Shown one piece after another: positions 14,149 through 23,296 of a stretch of DNA of 28,127 bases. The DNA is from Acidobacteriota bacterium. Its GTDB lineage: Bacteria > Acidobacteriota > Terriglobia > UBA7540. The notes under the pieces were generated by a model that was not told the origin of the DNA, ran no database searches, and was given only the letters and a program-made list of their open reading frames with translations. How positions within the stretch are numbered: position 1 is the first letter of the stretch; each line of letters opens with the position of its first letter. The stretch is taken from positions 1 to 28,127 of the forward strand of contig JAJYHU010000399.1 in the NCBI GenBank assembly GCA_021784615.1, in the 5' to 3' direction. The translations under genes were made by a program, and so were the position numbers.

Positions 14149-15850
14149 GCGTTGGCAACTGGCATCGGCGGCAACAGATCAGGCTGACAAACTGGTTAGC
14201 GAACTGGGCGTTTCGCCGGTTGTCGCCCGGCTTCTAGTTCTTCGCGGAATAACGGAGCCCGAAGCCGCCGATCAATTTCTCAATCTCAGCCTGAGCGATC
14301 TCCACGATCCCTTCCAGATGGCCGGCATGCGGGCTGCCCATGAACGCCTTGGCCGGGCCATTGCGCAAAAAGAAAAAATCCTGATCTACGGTGATTACGA
14401 CGTTGATGGGACCACCGCCGTCGTGGTTTTGCTCACCGTGCTGGGATCGCTTGGCGCCTCCGTGGAGGTTCATATTCCTCACCGGCTGCGGGACGGTTAC
14501 GGAATGCGCGTGCCGGTGGTGGAGCGCGCCGCTGCCGAGGGTTACAAAGTTCTTCTCAGCGTCGATACGGGGATTCGCGAGCACGAAGTGATCGAGCGAG
14601 CAAGCGAACTTGGAATCGACTGCATCGTCACCGACCACCACCTGCCGATAGATTCTCTCCCTCCCGCCTGCGCCATCCTCAATCCGCGCCGGCCCGATTG
14701 CGCCTATCCCGATAAGAACCTTTCCGGCGTAGGCGTGGCTTTCAAGCTGGCGCAGGCGCTCATGGGAGATCGAATGTCCGAATCTCTGCTCCAATCTTAC
14801 TTAAAGGTTGTTGCGATTGGCACCATAGCGGACGTTGTTCCGCTGGCCGGTGAAAACCGGGTCATTGCCAAGTTCGGGCTCCAGGGGCTCCAGCAGCCGG
14901 TGCAGCCAGGGCTCGGCGCCCTGTTGGACGTGGCCGGACTGAAGGGCCACGCGCCTACCGCCGGGGACGTTGCCTTCCGAATCGCTCCGCGCCTGAACGC
15001 GGCCGGACGCATGGAGGACGCGCGCGCGGTCATCGAACTCCTCACCACCGCCGACCGCGTGAAGGCCCGCGAAATCGCCCTCTCTCTTGATGAGCTCAAC
15101 GGTGAACGCCAGCGGGTTGAAAATTCCATCCTGGGCGAAATTGAAGATGTTCTGAACAGCCAACCGCAGCTCTCTGAGCGGTACACCCTGGTGTTTGCGG
15201 GTGAAGGCTGGCACCGCGGGGTGCTGGGGATCGTAGCTCAGAGGGTCGTGGAGCGGTCGAACCGCCCCACGCTGATCGTCGGCGTCGACAACGGAACGGG
15301 ACAGGGATCGGGAAGGTCAATCGCCAGCTTTCACCTTCTGGAGGCCCTCACGGCGTCGCAGGACATCTTCGAGCGCTTCGGCGGGCATCGCGCGGCCGCC
15401 GGATTCACGCTGCCATCCCAGCGGATCGATGAGTTGAAGGCGCGCTTCGAGGAATACGCCCGCTCCGTCCTTTCCCCTGAGGATTTGGAGCCTCGCTTGC
15501 GTGTTGACCTGGAAGTTGATCTCGACCAAATCGATTGGCCGGTCTACGAGGAGTTAAAAAAAATGGAGCCGTTCGGCCTTGGCAATCCAACGCCTGTCTT
15601 TCTTGCCCGCGGCCTGCGCCTGGCGCTGGCGCCGCGCATCGTGGGGAAAAAGCATCTAAAGTTGAGGGTGGGAAAAGGTGCGAAGCTTTTCGACGCTCTC
15701 GGTTGGAACCAGGCAAAGCAGGCAAACCAGTTCGGCCCCGGCGATTCATGCGATATGGCTTTTACGCTCGATGAAAACAGCTATCAGGGAATCACTTCGC
15801 TCCAGATGGTCATCAAAGGCCTGCGCCCCGGAGATAAGGAATCCGGCTAA
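14147..15850 (+). CDS. recJ: Single-stranded-DNA-specific 5'-3' exonuclease RecJ
   Basis: A 567-residue RecJ exonuclease of the DHH superfamily. It degrades single-stranded DNA 5' to 3' in recombination and mismatch or base-excision repair. Motifs of the catalytic core are complete: DYDVDG at 83-88, the DHH motif at 163-165, and SVDTGI between them. The DHHA1 domain carries GGHRAAAG from residue 412. A C-terminal OB-type region (about 440-567) with EPFGLGNPTP, FLARGL and a final ITSLQMVIKGLR follows. The length is normal. The N-terminus (MRWQLASAA...VARLLVLRGI) is the usual RecJ beginning, which supports the ATG at 14147. The next gene, an LPS-transport fusion, starts 45 bases downstream. Confidence 0.95.
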   Translation: MRWQLASAATDQADKLVSELGVSPVVARLLVLRGITEPEAADQFLNLSLSDLHDPFQMAGMRAAHERLGRAIAQKEKILIYGDYDVDGTTAVVVLLTVLGSLGASVEVHIPHRLRDGYGMRVPVVERAAAEGYKVLLSVDTGIREHEVIERASELGIDCIVTDHHLPIDSLPPACAILNPRRPDCAYPDKNLSGVGVAFKLAQALMGDRMSESLLQSYLKVVAIGTIADVVPLAGENRVIAKFGLQGLQQPVQPGLGALLDVAGLKGHAPTAGDVAFRIAPRLNAAGRMEDARAVIELLTTADRVKAREIALSLDELNGERQRVENSILGEIEDVLNSQPQLSERYTLVFAGEGWHRGVLGIVAQRVVERSNRPTLIVGVDNGTGQGSGRSIASFHLLEALTASQDIFERFGGHRAAAGFTLPSQRIDELKARFEEYARSVLSPEDLEPRLRVDLEVDLDQIDWPVYEELKKMEPFGLGNPTPVFLARGLRLALAPRIVGKKHLKLRVGKGAKLFDALGWNQAKQANQFGPGDSCDMAFTLDENSYQGITSLQMVIKGLRPGDKESG

Positions 15851-15895
15851 AGAAGGCGCGCCAAACACCAACCGCCGGGGTATAAAATTATAAGA

Positions 15896-18265
15896 GTGGA
15901 GAAACAGCGCAACATCTTGGAGCAGAAAGTCCGGCGGCAAGCACGGCGCAGGCTGTGGGCCAAAAGCCTCGTTGCCGGAGGCCTGTTCGTAACTCTCGCA
16001 ATCGTCGTACTGACCTACTGGCGTGGGAGCGCAGACAGGCGAAAAACTCTGCCTCAACCGCCGGAGGTGCCCCAGGACGTCAATCAACAACTTTCCGGAT
16101 TCACTTTCACGCGGTCTGAGGGAGGCCAGGAGGTCTTCACCATCCACGCCGCGCGCACCCTTGCCATGAAGCAAGGCGGGACGACGGTGTTGAAGGATGT
16201 TTATGCCGAGTTCTACGGCCGGTCCAAAAACCATTGTGACATCCTGCGAACCGCGGATGGAGAATACAATCGCACAACCAATAATCTCTCAACTCCCGGC
16301 GCCGTCGAATTGATTCTCAACGCCACTAAGAAGCCCCGGCAAGCCAGCAGGCCCGGTGGGAAAGAGGAGAAACCGCCGGAAGCGGTTTCCAGCAGCCAGT
16401 CAGTGATCATCGAAACTTCCAAAGTATCTTCACGGAATCATGCAAAGTTCGTCGAAAGCGACACGGCGGTTCGTTTCCGTTTGGGCGACGTGTCGGGATC
16501 GGCTCGAGGCTTGAGCTACGCCGCAGGCAAAGGCGAGTTTGTGTTGAAAAAGGATGTGAGGGCGACTTTTCAGTCTGCTCAAAATCGGCGCGGCGGCATG
16601 CCCGTCGAGCTTTCTGCCAGCCGCCTGCGCTATGACAACTCCGGCAAAAAAGCGCAGTTATGGGGGCCGGTTGAGATTCGCCAAGGAAATCGCACCGTCT
16701 CCGCTGAACAGGGCATTCTCTCTCTCAATGCCCAAAACCGTGTCACGGAAATTCTGCTGGAGGGAAAAACCCGCGCCACCAGCCGGAACTCCAAACAGCA
16801 AATGGACCTGCAAGCGGATGTTTTAAGAGGCAGCCTCGATCCCCAAACCAGCCGGCTGCGCAAACTTGTGGCGGACGGCCACGTCCGAGGGGAAAGCCTC
16901 CAGCAAGGCACGCTCACCCGCTTCGAGGCGCATGAAGCCCAACTCAACTTCCAAGGCCCAGGCCAGACCCCGGCAGACGGGAAAGCCACCGGCGAGGTTC
17001 GCTTGGCCATCACCCAACCTAAACGCAGGAGAAGTCCCTCTGCGCGTCCTGAGACTTTCGGTGGAACAATTTCGCGGGAGGTGCTCACAACTGAGGCCCT
17101 TCAGTTTGCCTTTCGCTCCGGAGGGAAAAGCCTCCAGGAGGTTGAGACCTTGGACCCCGGCGCCATCGTGCTCTTTCCTGAAGGCTCCAAGGCCGGCCGG
17201 CGAACCGTGACGGCGCACAGGTTCTTAATGACCTTTAACTCAGCAAGCCACCTGAAGACCCTCCGCGGAACGGGCGGGACGCAAATTGTTTTTGAAGCGC
17301 CGCCAGCATCCCCAAATCAAAGCCCTTCAGTAGCCTCGGCCAAAGAGCTGCTGGCCGTACTTGACCCGGCCACCGAAATGCTCCAATCCGTTGACCAATG
17401 GGGGGATTTTCGCTTCCACAACAGCGACCTGAAAGCCGTGGCCGAAAAAGCTCACGATTCAGCCCGGAGGCAATTACTGGTTTTGTCAGGCCATCCGCAG
17501 GTTTGGGACCGGACCACGCGGGCACAGGCCAATCAGGTTCTCCTCCATGTCAATTCCGGCCTGGCAGAGGGCGTGGGCCAGGTTCAAGCCGTCCGTTATG
17601 ACCCTCAAAAGGGATCGTCGTTGCCCATCAATGTGGTGGCGGACCGCATGGTGGCGGACCGCAACAGCCAAGTTGTCCACTATGAAGGCCATGTCCGCGC
17701 CTGGCGCGGGACGGACGTGGTGGAATCATCGTCCCTTGACATTTACAAGAACCAGCGGCGGGTCAGTTCCAGCTCACGCGTTATAACCTCCCACTTGGCT
17801 CCCAATCCCCAATCCTCCGCGCACAGCGGGGCGGGCAAGCAAGCGGAATCCGGCAACCGCTCGGTAACCATCCAAGCCGACCGGCTTGATTACTTTGACG
17901 CGGGCCGCAAGGCTCTTTATTCCGGGCATGTCGTCCTGAATACTCAGGACACCAAGCTGCAAGCAGACCGCTTGGAGGTCTACTTCTCAAAAAAACAGGA
18001 ACCGAGCGGCTCCCAGATCGAACGTGCATTGGCTGAAGGGCATGTAGTGGTCACAGAGCCCGGGCGATACGCAAGGGGCGACCGAGCCACGTATGACGCC
18101 GGCGCCGGCAAGATCGTCATGACCGGGGGGCCTCCGGCGATCTACGACGCCGAGAAGGGCTACTCGAGCGGCCAGCGTTTGACTTTCTATATCCACAATG
18201 ATAGGTTGCTAGTTGACGGAGGTCCCAATTCTCCTACGGTCACAAAGCACCGTGTCGCGCAATGA
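15896..18265 (+). CDS. Very long LptC/LptA(OstA)-type LPS transport protein
   Basis: A 789-residue periplasmic protein for lipopolysaccharide transport. A cytoplasmic basic N-terminus and one transmembrane helix (about 25-42) are followed by an LptC-like jellyroll (FTFTRSEGGQEVFTIHAARTL). A long series of OstA/LptA-type beta segments follows, for example YDNSGKKAQLWGPVEIRQGN, VVADRMVADRNSQVVHYEGH and QADRLDYFDAGRKALYSGHV. Classical LptC (~190 residues) and LptA (~185) are separate. Here both functions seem to be on one chain long enough for a periplasm-spanning bridge. It starts with GTG at 15896, preceded by an AT-rich TATAAAATTATAAG stretch. lptB starts 6 bases after its stop, so the two are co-expressed. 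The domain type is clear. The exact number of repeats is not resolved. Confidence 0.8.
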   Translation: MEKQRNILEQKVRRQARRRLWAKSLVAGGLFVTLAIVVLTYWRGSADRRKTLPQPPEVPQDVNQQLSGFTFTRSEGGQEVFTIHAARTLAMKQGGTTVLKDVYAEFYGRSKNHCDILRTADGEYNRTTNNLSTPGAVELILNATKKPRQASRPGGKEEKPPEAVSSSQSVIIETSKVSSRNHAKFVESDTAVRFRLGDVSGSARGLSYAAGKGEFVLKKDVRATFQSAQNRRGGMPVELSASRLRYDNSGKKAQLWGPVEIRQGNRTVSAEQGILSLNAQNRVTEILLEGKTRATSRNSKQQMDLQADVLRGSLDPQTSRLRKLVADGHVRGESLQQGTLTRFEAHEAQLNFQGPGQTPADGKATGEVRLAITQPKRRRSPSARPETFGGTISREVLTTEALQFAFRSGGKSLQEVETLDPGAIVLFPEGSKAGRRTVTAHRFLMTFNSASHLKTLRGTGGTQIVFEAPPASPNQSPSVASAKELLAVLDPATEMLQSVDQWGDFRFHNSDLKAVAEKAHDSARRQLLVLSGHPQVWDRTTRAQANQVLLHVNSGLAEGVGQVQAVRYDPQKGSSLPINVVADRMVADRNSQVVHYEGHVRAWRGTDVVESSSLDIYKNQRRVSSSSRVITSHLAPNPQSSAHSGAGKQAESGNRSVTIQADRLDYFDAGRKALYSGHVVLNTQDTKLQADRLEVYFSKKQEPSGSQIERALAEGHVVVTEPGRYARGDRATYDAGAGKIVMTGGPPAIYDAEKGYSSGQRLTFYIHNDRLLVDGGPNSPTVTKHRVAQ

Positions 18266-18271
18266 GCGACC

Positions 18272-19000
18272 ATGCATACTCTCTCCACAGTCGACCTGAC
18301 CAAAGCTTATAAAGGCCGCAAAGTTATTGATAACATCAGCCTTAGCATCTCTCAAGGGGAGGTTGTGGGGCTGCTCGGCCCAAACGGCGCAGGCAAAACC
18401 ACTTCCTTCTACATTATAGTCGGTCTAATCAATCCGGATTCGGGCCAGGTGCTTCTCGACGGTACGGACATCAGCAATTTGCCCATGTACCTTCGGGCCA
18501 GGAGCGGCATCAGCTACCTTCCGCAGGAACCCTCAATCTTCAGGAAGCTTACGGTGGAAGAGAACATCATGGCGGTTCTTGAGACACTGCCCATGACGGC
18601 CCACCAACGCCGCGAACGCCTTGAAGAGCTGATCGAGGAGCTTGGGTTGCAGCAGGTCCGGCGAAGCCGCGGCTATCTACTCTCCGGAGGAGAGCGGCGC
18701 CGGGTTGAAATTGCACGTTCCCTGGTTATCATGCCATCGTTTATACTTTTAGATGAGCCCTTTTCCGGAATCGACCCTCTGACAGTGCTGGACATCCAAG
18801 AGATTATCGTTCGGCTCAAGGAGAAGGAGATCGGCATCCTGGTGACAGATCATAACGTGCGGGAGACGCTGCGGGTGACCGACCGGGCATATATTATCAA
18901 CAACGGAAGGATCTTCCGGGCGGGGTCTCCGGAAGAACTCGGAAACGACGCCGAAGTGAAAAGAATCTATCTCGGCGATAACTTTCGACTGGTGGTTTGA
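18272..19000 (+). CDS. lptB: LPS export ABC transporter ATPase LptB
   Basis: A 242-residue ABC ATPase that powers LPS extraction from the inner membrane with LptF/LptG. The Walker A motif GPNGAGKTT is at 36-44, the signature LSGGE at 137-141, and the Walker B LLDEP has Asp161-Glu162. The segments SYLPQEPSIFRKLTVEENI and VTDHNVRETLRVTDRAYI are characteristic of LptB rather than of generic ABC ATPases. The gene lies immediately after the LptC/LptA fusion. Its TGA stop overlaps the rpoN ATG (TGATG), indicating coupled translation. LptF and LptG are not in the window. Confidence 0.95.
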   Translation: MHTLSTVDLTKAYKGRKVIDNISLSISQGEVVGLLGPNGAGKTTSFYIIVGLINPDSGQVLLDGTDISNLPMYLRARSGISYLPQEPSIFRKLTVEENIMAVLETLPMTAHQRRERLEELIEELGLQQVRRSRGYLLSGGERRRVEIARSLVIMPSFILLDEPFSGIDPLTVLDIQEIIVRLKEKEIGILVTDHNVRETLRVTDRAYIINNGRIFRAGSPEELGNDAEVKRIYLGDNFRLVV

Positions 19001-20454
19001 TGGGCGGGTCCCAGCCAAGAATCGGTTTGAATCTCAAGGTTGCGCAGAAGCAAATCCTGACGCCCGGCCTTGTGCAGATGGTCAGCGTGCTGGCGCTGAA
19101 CAAGCTGGAGTTGCGCGACATGATTAATCAGGAAATGGTCGCCAACCCCGTGCTCGAAGAAGTGCTTGAAGATGTTCCTTCCATAGAGGAAGTCTCCCAA
19201 AAGATTGAGGGCGATAAAGCCTCCGAATCCTTCCCTGACGGAAATCATTCGGAAAACGGCAACCGCGACTCCTTCGAAGAGATCGATTTCGGGTCCTTCT
19301 TTCGGGATTACCTGGACCCGGGGTTTAAAGCGCCGGCGGGCGAAATCTACGAAAAGCCTTCCTTTGAAAATTTTCTTGCCCAAGCCTCGTCCTTGACGGA
19401 CCACCTGGAATGGCAATTGAGCCTTACCACCTGCTCGGAAGCGGTGAGCGAGGCGGCGCATTCAATTATCGGCGACCTTAATGAAGACGGTTACTTAACA
19501 GCCGGACTGGAGGAGATTGCCCAGAGCGGCGGGCATACTCTCCAGGATGTCGAGGTTGCACTGGGCTTGATCCAGGAATTTGACCCTCTGGGAGTTGCGG
19601 CCCGGGATGTGCGGGAATGCCTGCTGATCCAGCTTCGCACCCTCGCTCCGGAAAACACGCTTGCCGCCGAGATTGTCTCGGACCATTTGAAGTTGGTTCA
19701 GAATAAGCACTACCGGGAAATTGCCCGCGCGCTCGATCGCCCCCAGCCGGCGGTCGAAAGGGCGATTGAAGTGATTCGCAAGCTCGATCCTCGTCCCGGC
19801 CAGCGCTACAACAAAACCCAGCCCCGTTTGATCGAGCCGGACGTTTACTTTGTCAAGACCAGCGACGGCTACGAGGTGCGCTTGGATGAGGATGGTTTGC
19901 CCCAATTGCGGCTCAGCCACCATTACCGGCGGCTGCTCACGGATAAAACCGCAACGCGCGAAGTCCGGAGTTACGTGAAGGAGCGGTGCAACTCCGCTCT
20001 GCAGCTGATCAAGAACATCGAACAGCGCAAACATACGATTGTTCGGGTCTGCGAAGCCATTATCCGCCGCCAAGAGGAATTCCTCGAAAAAGGAATCGAT
20101 TCCCTGCGGCCGATGATGATCAAGGAGGTCGCCGAAGAAGTGGGTGTTCACCCTTCAACGGTGAGCCGCGCGGTCTCGAACAAATACGCTCATACGCCCC
20201 AGGGGATTTACGAGTTGCGGTATTTCTTTTCGGAATCCGTCCAGGGACCTTCCGGCGGGAATACCTCGCTGATTCGCCTGAAGCGAATTGTGAAGAAGAT
20301 GATTGAAGAGGAAAATTCCGCGCATCCCCTGACCGACGAGCAGATCATGCTCAGCCTCCATGAAATGGGCTACAATGTGACTCGCCGAACCGTCGCGAAA
20401 TACCGCGAAGATATGAGAATTCCCAGCACCCACCAGCGCCGGGTGAAAGAATGA
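19000..20454 (+). CDS. rpoN: RNA polymerase sigma-54 factor
   Basis: A 484-residue sigma-54. Region I (about 1-50) is Gln/Leu-rich (LKVAQKQILTPGLVQMVSVL). An acidic region II (about 55-95) follows. Region III has the core-binding and HTH parts (MIKEVAEEVGVHPSTVSRAV) and ends with the RpoN box TRRTVAKYRE at 461-470, one change from the consensus ARRTVAKYRE. The length is normal. The start at 19000 overlaps the lptB stop. An in-frame TTG one codon earlier also exists. Sigma-54 needs enhancer-binding ATPases, none of which is encoded here. The lptB-rpoN-hpf-rapZ order is widespread in Gram-negative bacteria. Confidence 0.97.
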   Translation: MGGSQPRIGLNLKVAQKQILTPGLVQMVSVLALNKLELRDMINQEMVANPVLEEVLEDVPSIEEVSQKIEGDKASESFPDGNHSENGNRDSFEEIDFGSFFRDYLDPGFKAPAGEIYEKPSFENFLAQASSLTDHLEWQLSLTTCSEAVSEAAHSIIGDLNEDGYLTAGLEEIAQSGGHTLQDVEVALGLIQEFDPLGVAARDVRECLLIQLRTLAPENTLAAEIVSDHLKLVQNKHYREIARALDRPQPAVERAIEVIRKLDPRPGQRYNKTQPRLIEPDVYFVKTSDGYEVRLDEDGLPQLRLSHHYRRLLTDKTATREVRSYVKERCNSALQLIKNIEQRKHTIVRVCEAIIRRQEEFLEKGIDSLRPMMIKEVAEEVGVHPSTVSRAVSNKYAHTPQGIYELRYFFSESVQGPSGGNTSLIRLKRIVKKMIEEENSAHPLTDEQIMLSLHEMGYNVTRRTVAKYREDMRIPSTHQRRVKE

Positions 20455-20490
20455 CTCCTGCTTCCACAACGCTCATTCCCCAAAAAACTC

Positions 20491-20498
20491 AAGGAGGT
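20491..20498 (+). promoter_or_regulatory. Strong ribosome-binding site that fixes the hpf start
   Basis: AAGGAGGT is a near-perfect anti-16S match 6 bases before the ATG at 20505. It shows that the 18 extra codons of the open frame beginning at 20451 are not the true start of the hibernation factor. Confidence 0.8.
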
Positions 20499-20504
20499 AC
20501 CGCT

Positions 20505-21041
20505 ATGGAAATAGATTTTACCGGCCGGCAGATGGACGTTACCCCTGAGTTGCAGCAGTACACTCAGAAGCATCTTGGGAAGTTGAAGCGGTTGCTTCCG
20601 GAAGACCCCAAGTTGCACGTTATCCTTACCCGAGAGAAGCATCGGCGCATCGCCGAGATGACCGTCAAGCTCCGCGACCAAACCCTGGTCGGCGTCATGG
20701 AAACAGCGGATAGCCGAAGCGCCATCAAGGGGGCGCTCGATAAGCTGGAGCGCCAAGCCGTGCGCTGGTTCGAACGACGCCGCACCAAGAAGCGAAGGCC
20801 CAGCCCGACTTCAACCATTCTTATGAATGTCCTCGGGGAGTCCAAGGCGGGCCTGGAAAATTCCCGCATTGTTGAATCCGAAAGGCTTCCCGTAAAGCCC
20901 TTAACGCTTGATGAGGCCATCGAGGCCTTGGATGCGGCCGCGAGTGGCATCGTAGTGTTTCGCAATGCCGAGACCGAACGGGTGAATGTTGTCTACCAGC
21001 GTCCTGACGGCAACCTCGGCTTAATCGAACCGGAACCGTAA
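20505..21041 (+). CDS. hpf: Long-form ribosome hibernation-promoting factor
   Basis: A 178-residue ribosome-associated protein that joins 70S ribosomes into inactive 100S dimers in starvation. The N-terminal RaiA/YfiA domain (about 1-100) starts MEIDFTGRQMDVTPELQQY. The C-terminal domain (about 125-178) has KPLTLDEAIEALDAAASGIVVFRN and VVYQRPDGNLGLIEP, the dimerisation element of long HPF. Two domains and length place it in the long class. The start is fixed by the AAGGAGGT site. Genes for hpf commonly lie after rpoN. Confidence 0.93.
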   Translation: MEIDFTGRQMDVTPELQQYTQKHLGKLKRLLPEDPKLHVILTREKHRRIAEMTVKLRDQTLVGVMETADSRSAIKGALDKLERQAVRWFERRRTKKRRPSPTSTILMNVLGESKAGLENSRIVESERLPVKPLTLDEAIEALDAAASGIVVFRNAETERVNVVYQRPDGNLGLIEPEP

Positions 21042-21138
21042 GATCCCAAGCAGATAAAAGAAAGGCGAAACGGTCGCAAACAATCCCGGGCCGCGCAAGG
21101 CCCTGTTTCAGTTTGACGGTCCGGTCCATGTGGTCTCC

Positions 21139-22029
21139 ATGAAAAAGACCAATGCCAAGACTTCAACGCACCGCCTGGTCGTCATTACGGGCCTCAGCGG
21201 CTCCGGAAAGGGCTCTGCCTTGAAGGCCTTTGAGGACCTCGGCTACCATTGCGTCGATAATCTTCCGATTGATTTGATTCTGAAGTTCGCCGACCTCTGC
21301 TCGGCGCCCGGAAGCCGGATCAAACGCGCCGCCGTGGTGGTTGACATCCGCGAAGGGGAAGCTATGGGCGAGCTTCCGGTAACCTACCAGAAGCTGGATC
21401 GGAAGGGCCTGAAATTATCCCTTGTATTCCTGGAAGCCGCGGACAAAACCCTGATCCAACGATTTGAAGAAACGCGGCGCCCGCACCCGCTGGGCGCGAA
21501 CGTGCCGGTGCGCGAAGGCATTCGCCTGGAGCGGGCTTTGCTGAAGCCCATGCGGCATCTCGCAGATGCTATTATCGACACCTCCAGCATGAACGTCCAT
21601 GAGCTTCGATCCTTCATTCAGGACCGGTTTGGAGACCAGCGGCACAAAACGATGCTAATTTCCGTGGTTTCCTTCGGCTTTCGCTTCGGAGTGCCACAAG
21701 ACGCGGATCTGGTTTTTGACGTCCGGTTCCTCCCAAACCCCAACTATGTTGCCCAATTGCGCCATAAGACTGGGCGCGACCCCGCCGTCAGGCGGTACGT
21801 CGATTCCCAAAAAGAAACCCGGGAGCTTGTCTCACGGCTGACGGACCTTCTCCTTTTTCTGTTGCCCCACTATATCCGCGAGGGAAAGAGCTACCTGACA
21901 ATTGCGATCGGATGCACGGGAGGCCGTCACCGGTCCGTGGCGCTCACGGAACGCATTTCCAGCATCCTGCACGACGAAGGCTACGAAATTAAAACGCTGC
22001 ACCGCGACATAAGACGCAACGCCAGCTAG
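21139..22029 (+). CDS. rapZ: RapZ-family nucleotide-binding protein
   Basis: A 296-residue P-loop protein of the RapZ (YvcJ) family. The Walker A is GLSGSGKG at 18-25. A Walker B-like VVVDIRE and the C-terminal domain signature GCTGGRHRSVAL follow. In enterobacteria RapZ binds small RNAs and controls glucosamine-6-phosphate synthase. In other phyla the role is less clear. The open frame extends to a GTG at 21130, but the ATG at 21139 (MKKTNAKTS) is preferred. The usual neighbour ptsN/HPr-kinase is absent between hpf and this gene. A ROK sugar kinase gene follows 57 bases later. Confidence 0.93.
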   Translation: MKKTNAKTSTHRLVVITGLSGSGKGSALKAFEDLGYHCVDNLPIDLILKFADLCSAPGSRIKRAAVVVDIREGEAMGELPVTYQKLDRKGLKLSLVFLEAADKTLIQRFEETRRPHPLGANVPVREGIRLERALLKPMRHLADAIIDTSSMNVHELRSFIQDRFGDQRHKTMLISVVSFGFRFGVPQDADLVFDVRFLPNPNYVAQLRHKTGRDPAVRRYVDSQKETRELVSRLTDLLLFLLPHYIREGKSYLTIAIGCTGGRHRSVALTERISSILHDEGYEIKTLHRDIRRNAS

Positions 22030-22086
22030 GCTGTGTTACCCGGGATCGGCTGAACGCGGTGCGGAAGACAAGGGATAAAAGAGAAA

Positions 22087-23040
22087 ATGGACAGTGTCCT
22101 CGGAATCGACATCGGCGGCAATAATTTTCGCATCGGGATCTTTGACCGGGAAGGCCGCCGCCTCGATCTTTCAGAAGGCAGAACAGACTCATCCGGCGGG
22201 CGCGAGTGGATGCTGAACGAGATTCACAAGCGCTCTCAAAGCTTGATCGGGAAAGCGGGGCGGCAAGTGCAAGCTTGCGGCATCAGTTTTGGCGGCCCGG
22301 TCAATTATGAGCGGCAGGAAGTCAGCTCGATGCATGTTTCCGGCTGGCGGGGCTTCGATCTGGCCCGTTGGGTCAAAGAGAAGCTCCAGTTGGACTGCCT
22401 TGTGGACAATGATGCAAATGCGGGTGCCCTTGGGGAATTCCGATACGGCGCCGGGCGCGGAACCCATTCCATCCTGTATGTCACCCTCAGCACGGGGATC
22501 GGTGGCGGCGTCGTCTGCGAGGATAAGTTGCTGCACGGCCGGGACAGCCTGGCAGGAGAGCTCGGACACGTTCCCATGTCGGTTGCGGGCGCCCCATGCT
22601 CTTGCGGAGGCCGCGGCTGCCTTGAAACGCTCTGTTCGGGAACGGCCATCGGACTCCGCGGCCGCGGATTGGCAAAGAACAACCCGGAGTTGATGGCGCG
22701 AACCATCGAGCTATCCTCCGGCGATCCTCAGGCGATAACGGCGGAAACCATATTCCGGGCGGCCGCCGAAGGTGATAAGGGAGCCCTGTTCATCGTGCGG
22801 GAAGCCACCGGATGGCTCGCGCGAGGACTGCTGGCGGCCATCCGCATTCTGAATCCGGACAGGATCATTCTGGGAGGAGGCGTAGCGCTGGCAGGAAAGC
22901 ATCTGCTTGACCCTCTGCATGAACACCTGGAGGCGCTCAACGCTCCGACGCTCAAATATTCCACCCAAATCGCGGTTGCAGAATTGGGAAACTACTCTCC
23001 CCTATACGGCGCCGCAGCTTTGGGATGGGAACTGGCTTAA
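22087..23040 (+). CDS. ROK-family sugar kinase (glucokinase-like)
   Basis: A 317-residue cytosolic kinase of the ROK family that phosphorylates a hexose, probably glucose or an N-acetyl amino sugar. The phosphate motif GIDIGGNNFRIGIFD is at the N-terminus. The catalytic Asp is Asp109 in VDNDANAG. The zinc site is CSCGGRGC at 171-178, preceded by ELGHVP. The ATP-binding GGGVAL lies near the C-terminus. No N-terminal DNA-binding domain is present, so it is a kinase and not a ROK repressor. The substrate cannot be decided from sequence. The position after rapZ makes an amino-sugar or cell-wall precursor link attractive but unproven. Confidence 0.88.
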   Translation: MDSVLGIDIGGNNFRIGIFDREGRRLDLSEGRTDSSGGREWMLNEIHKRSQSLIGKAGRQVQACGISFGGPVNYERQEVSSMHVSGWRGFDLARWVKEKLQLDCLVDNDANAGALGEFRYGAGRGTHSILYVTLSTGIGGGVVCEDKLLHGRDSLAGELGHVPMSVAGAPCSCGGRGCLETLCSGTAIGLRGRGLAKNNPELMARTIELSSGDPQAITAETIFRAAAEGDKGALFIVREATGWLARGLLAAIRILNPDRIILGGGVALAGKHLLDPLHEHLEALNAPTLKYSTQIAVAELGNYSPLYGAAALGWELA

Positions 23041-23222
23041 GGGATAGGATCGGCGCTGCGCTTTAGGCCGGCATGCCGTCCCTAAGTGTGGCGCAAGCTC
23101 TGCAAATCTATTTGTAGCGTGCCAGGCGAGCCTCGCCAAGCGGATTAACTGTATTCCCATCAATCTGTTACTGGCTATCAAAGGGTAGGGCTTGGAGGCG
23201 GTTCCGGGCAGGTCTGCTTGAC

Positions 23223-23252
23223 TTGTCTTTGGCCGGAGACTAAGATTATAAT
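23223..23252 (+). promoter_or_regulatory. Promoter for the MsbA-like exporter gene
   Basis: TTGTCT (23223-23228) and a perfect TATAAT (23247-23252) are separated by 18 bases, about 44 bases before the ATG at 23297. The 256-base gap that contains it has otherwise only a small hairpin (GGCGA/TCGCC, 23125-23137) and no gene, so the exporter probably forms its own transcription unit. Confidence 0.5.
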
Positions 23253-23296
23253 TTCTGCGCCCGGCGGGCTCTCCAGCCTGATGGGTAGGACGCCGG

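Noticed and set aside
20451..20504. Longer N-terminus for the hibernation factor
   Set aside because: The strong AAGGAGGT site at 20491-20498 and family similarity beginning at MEIDFTG place the start at 20505.
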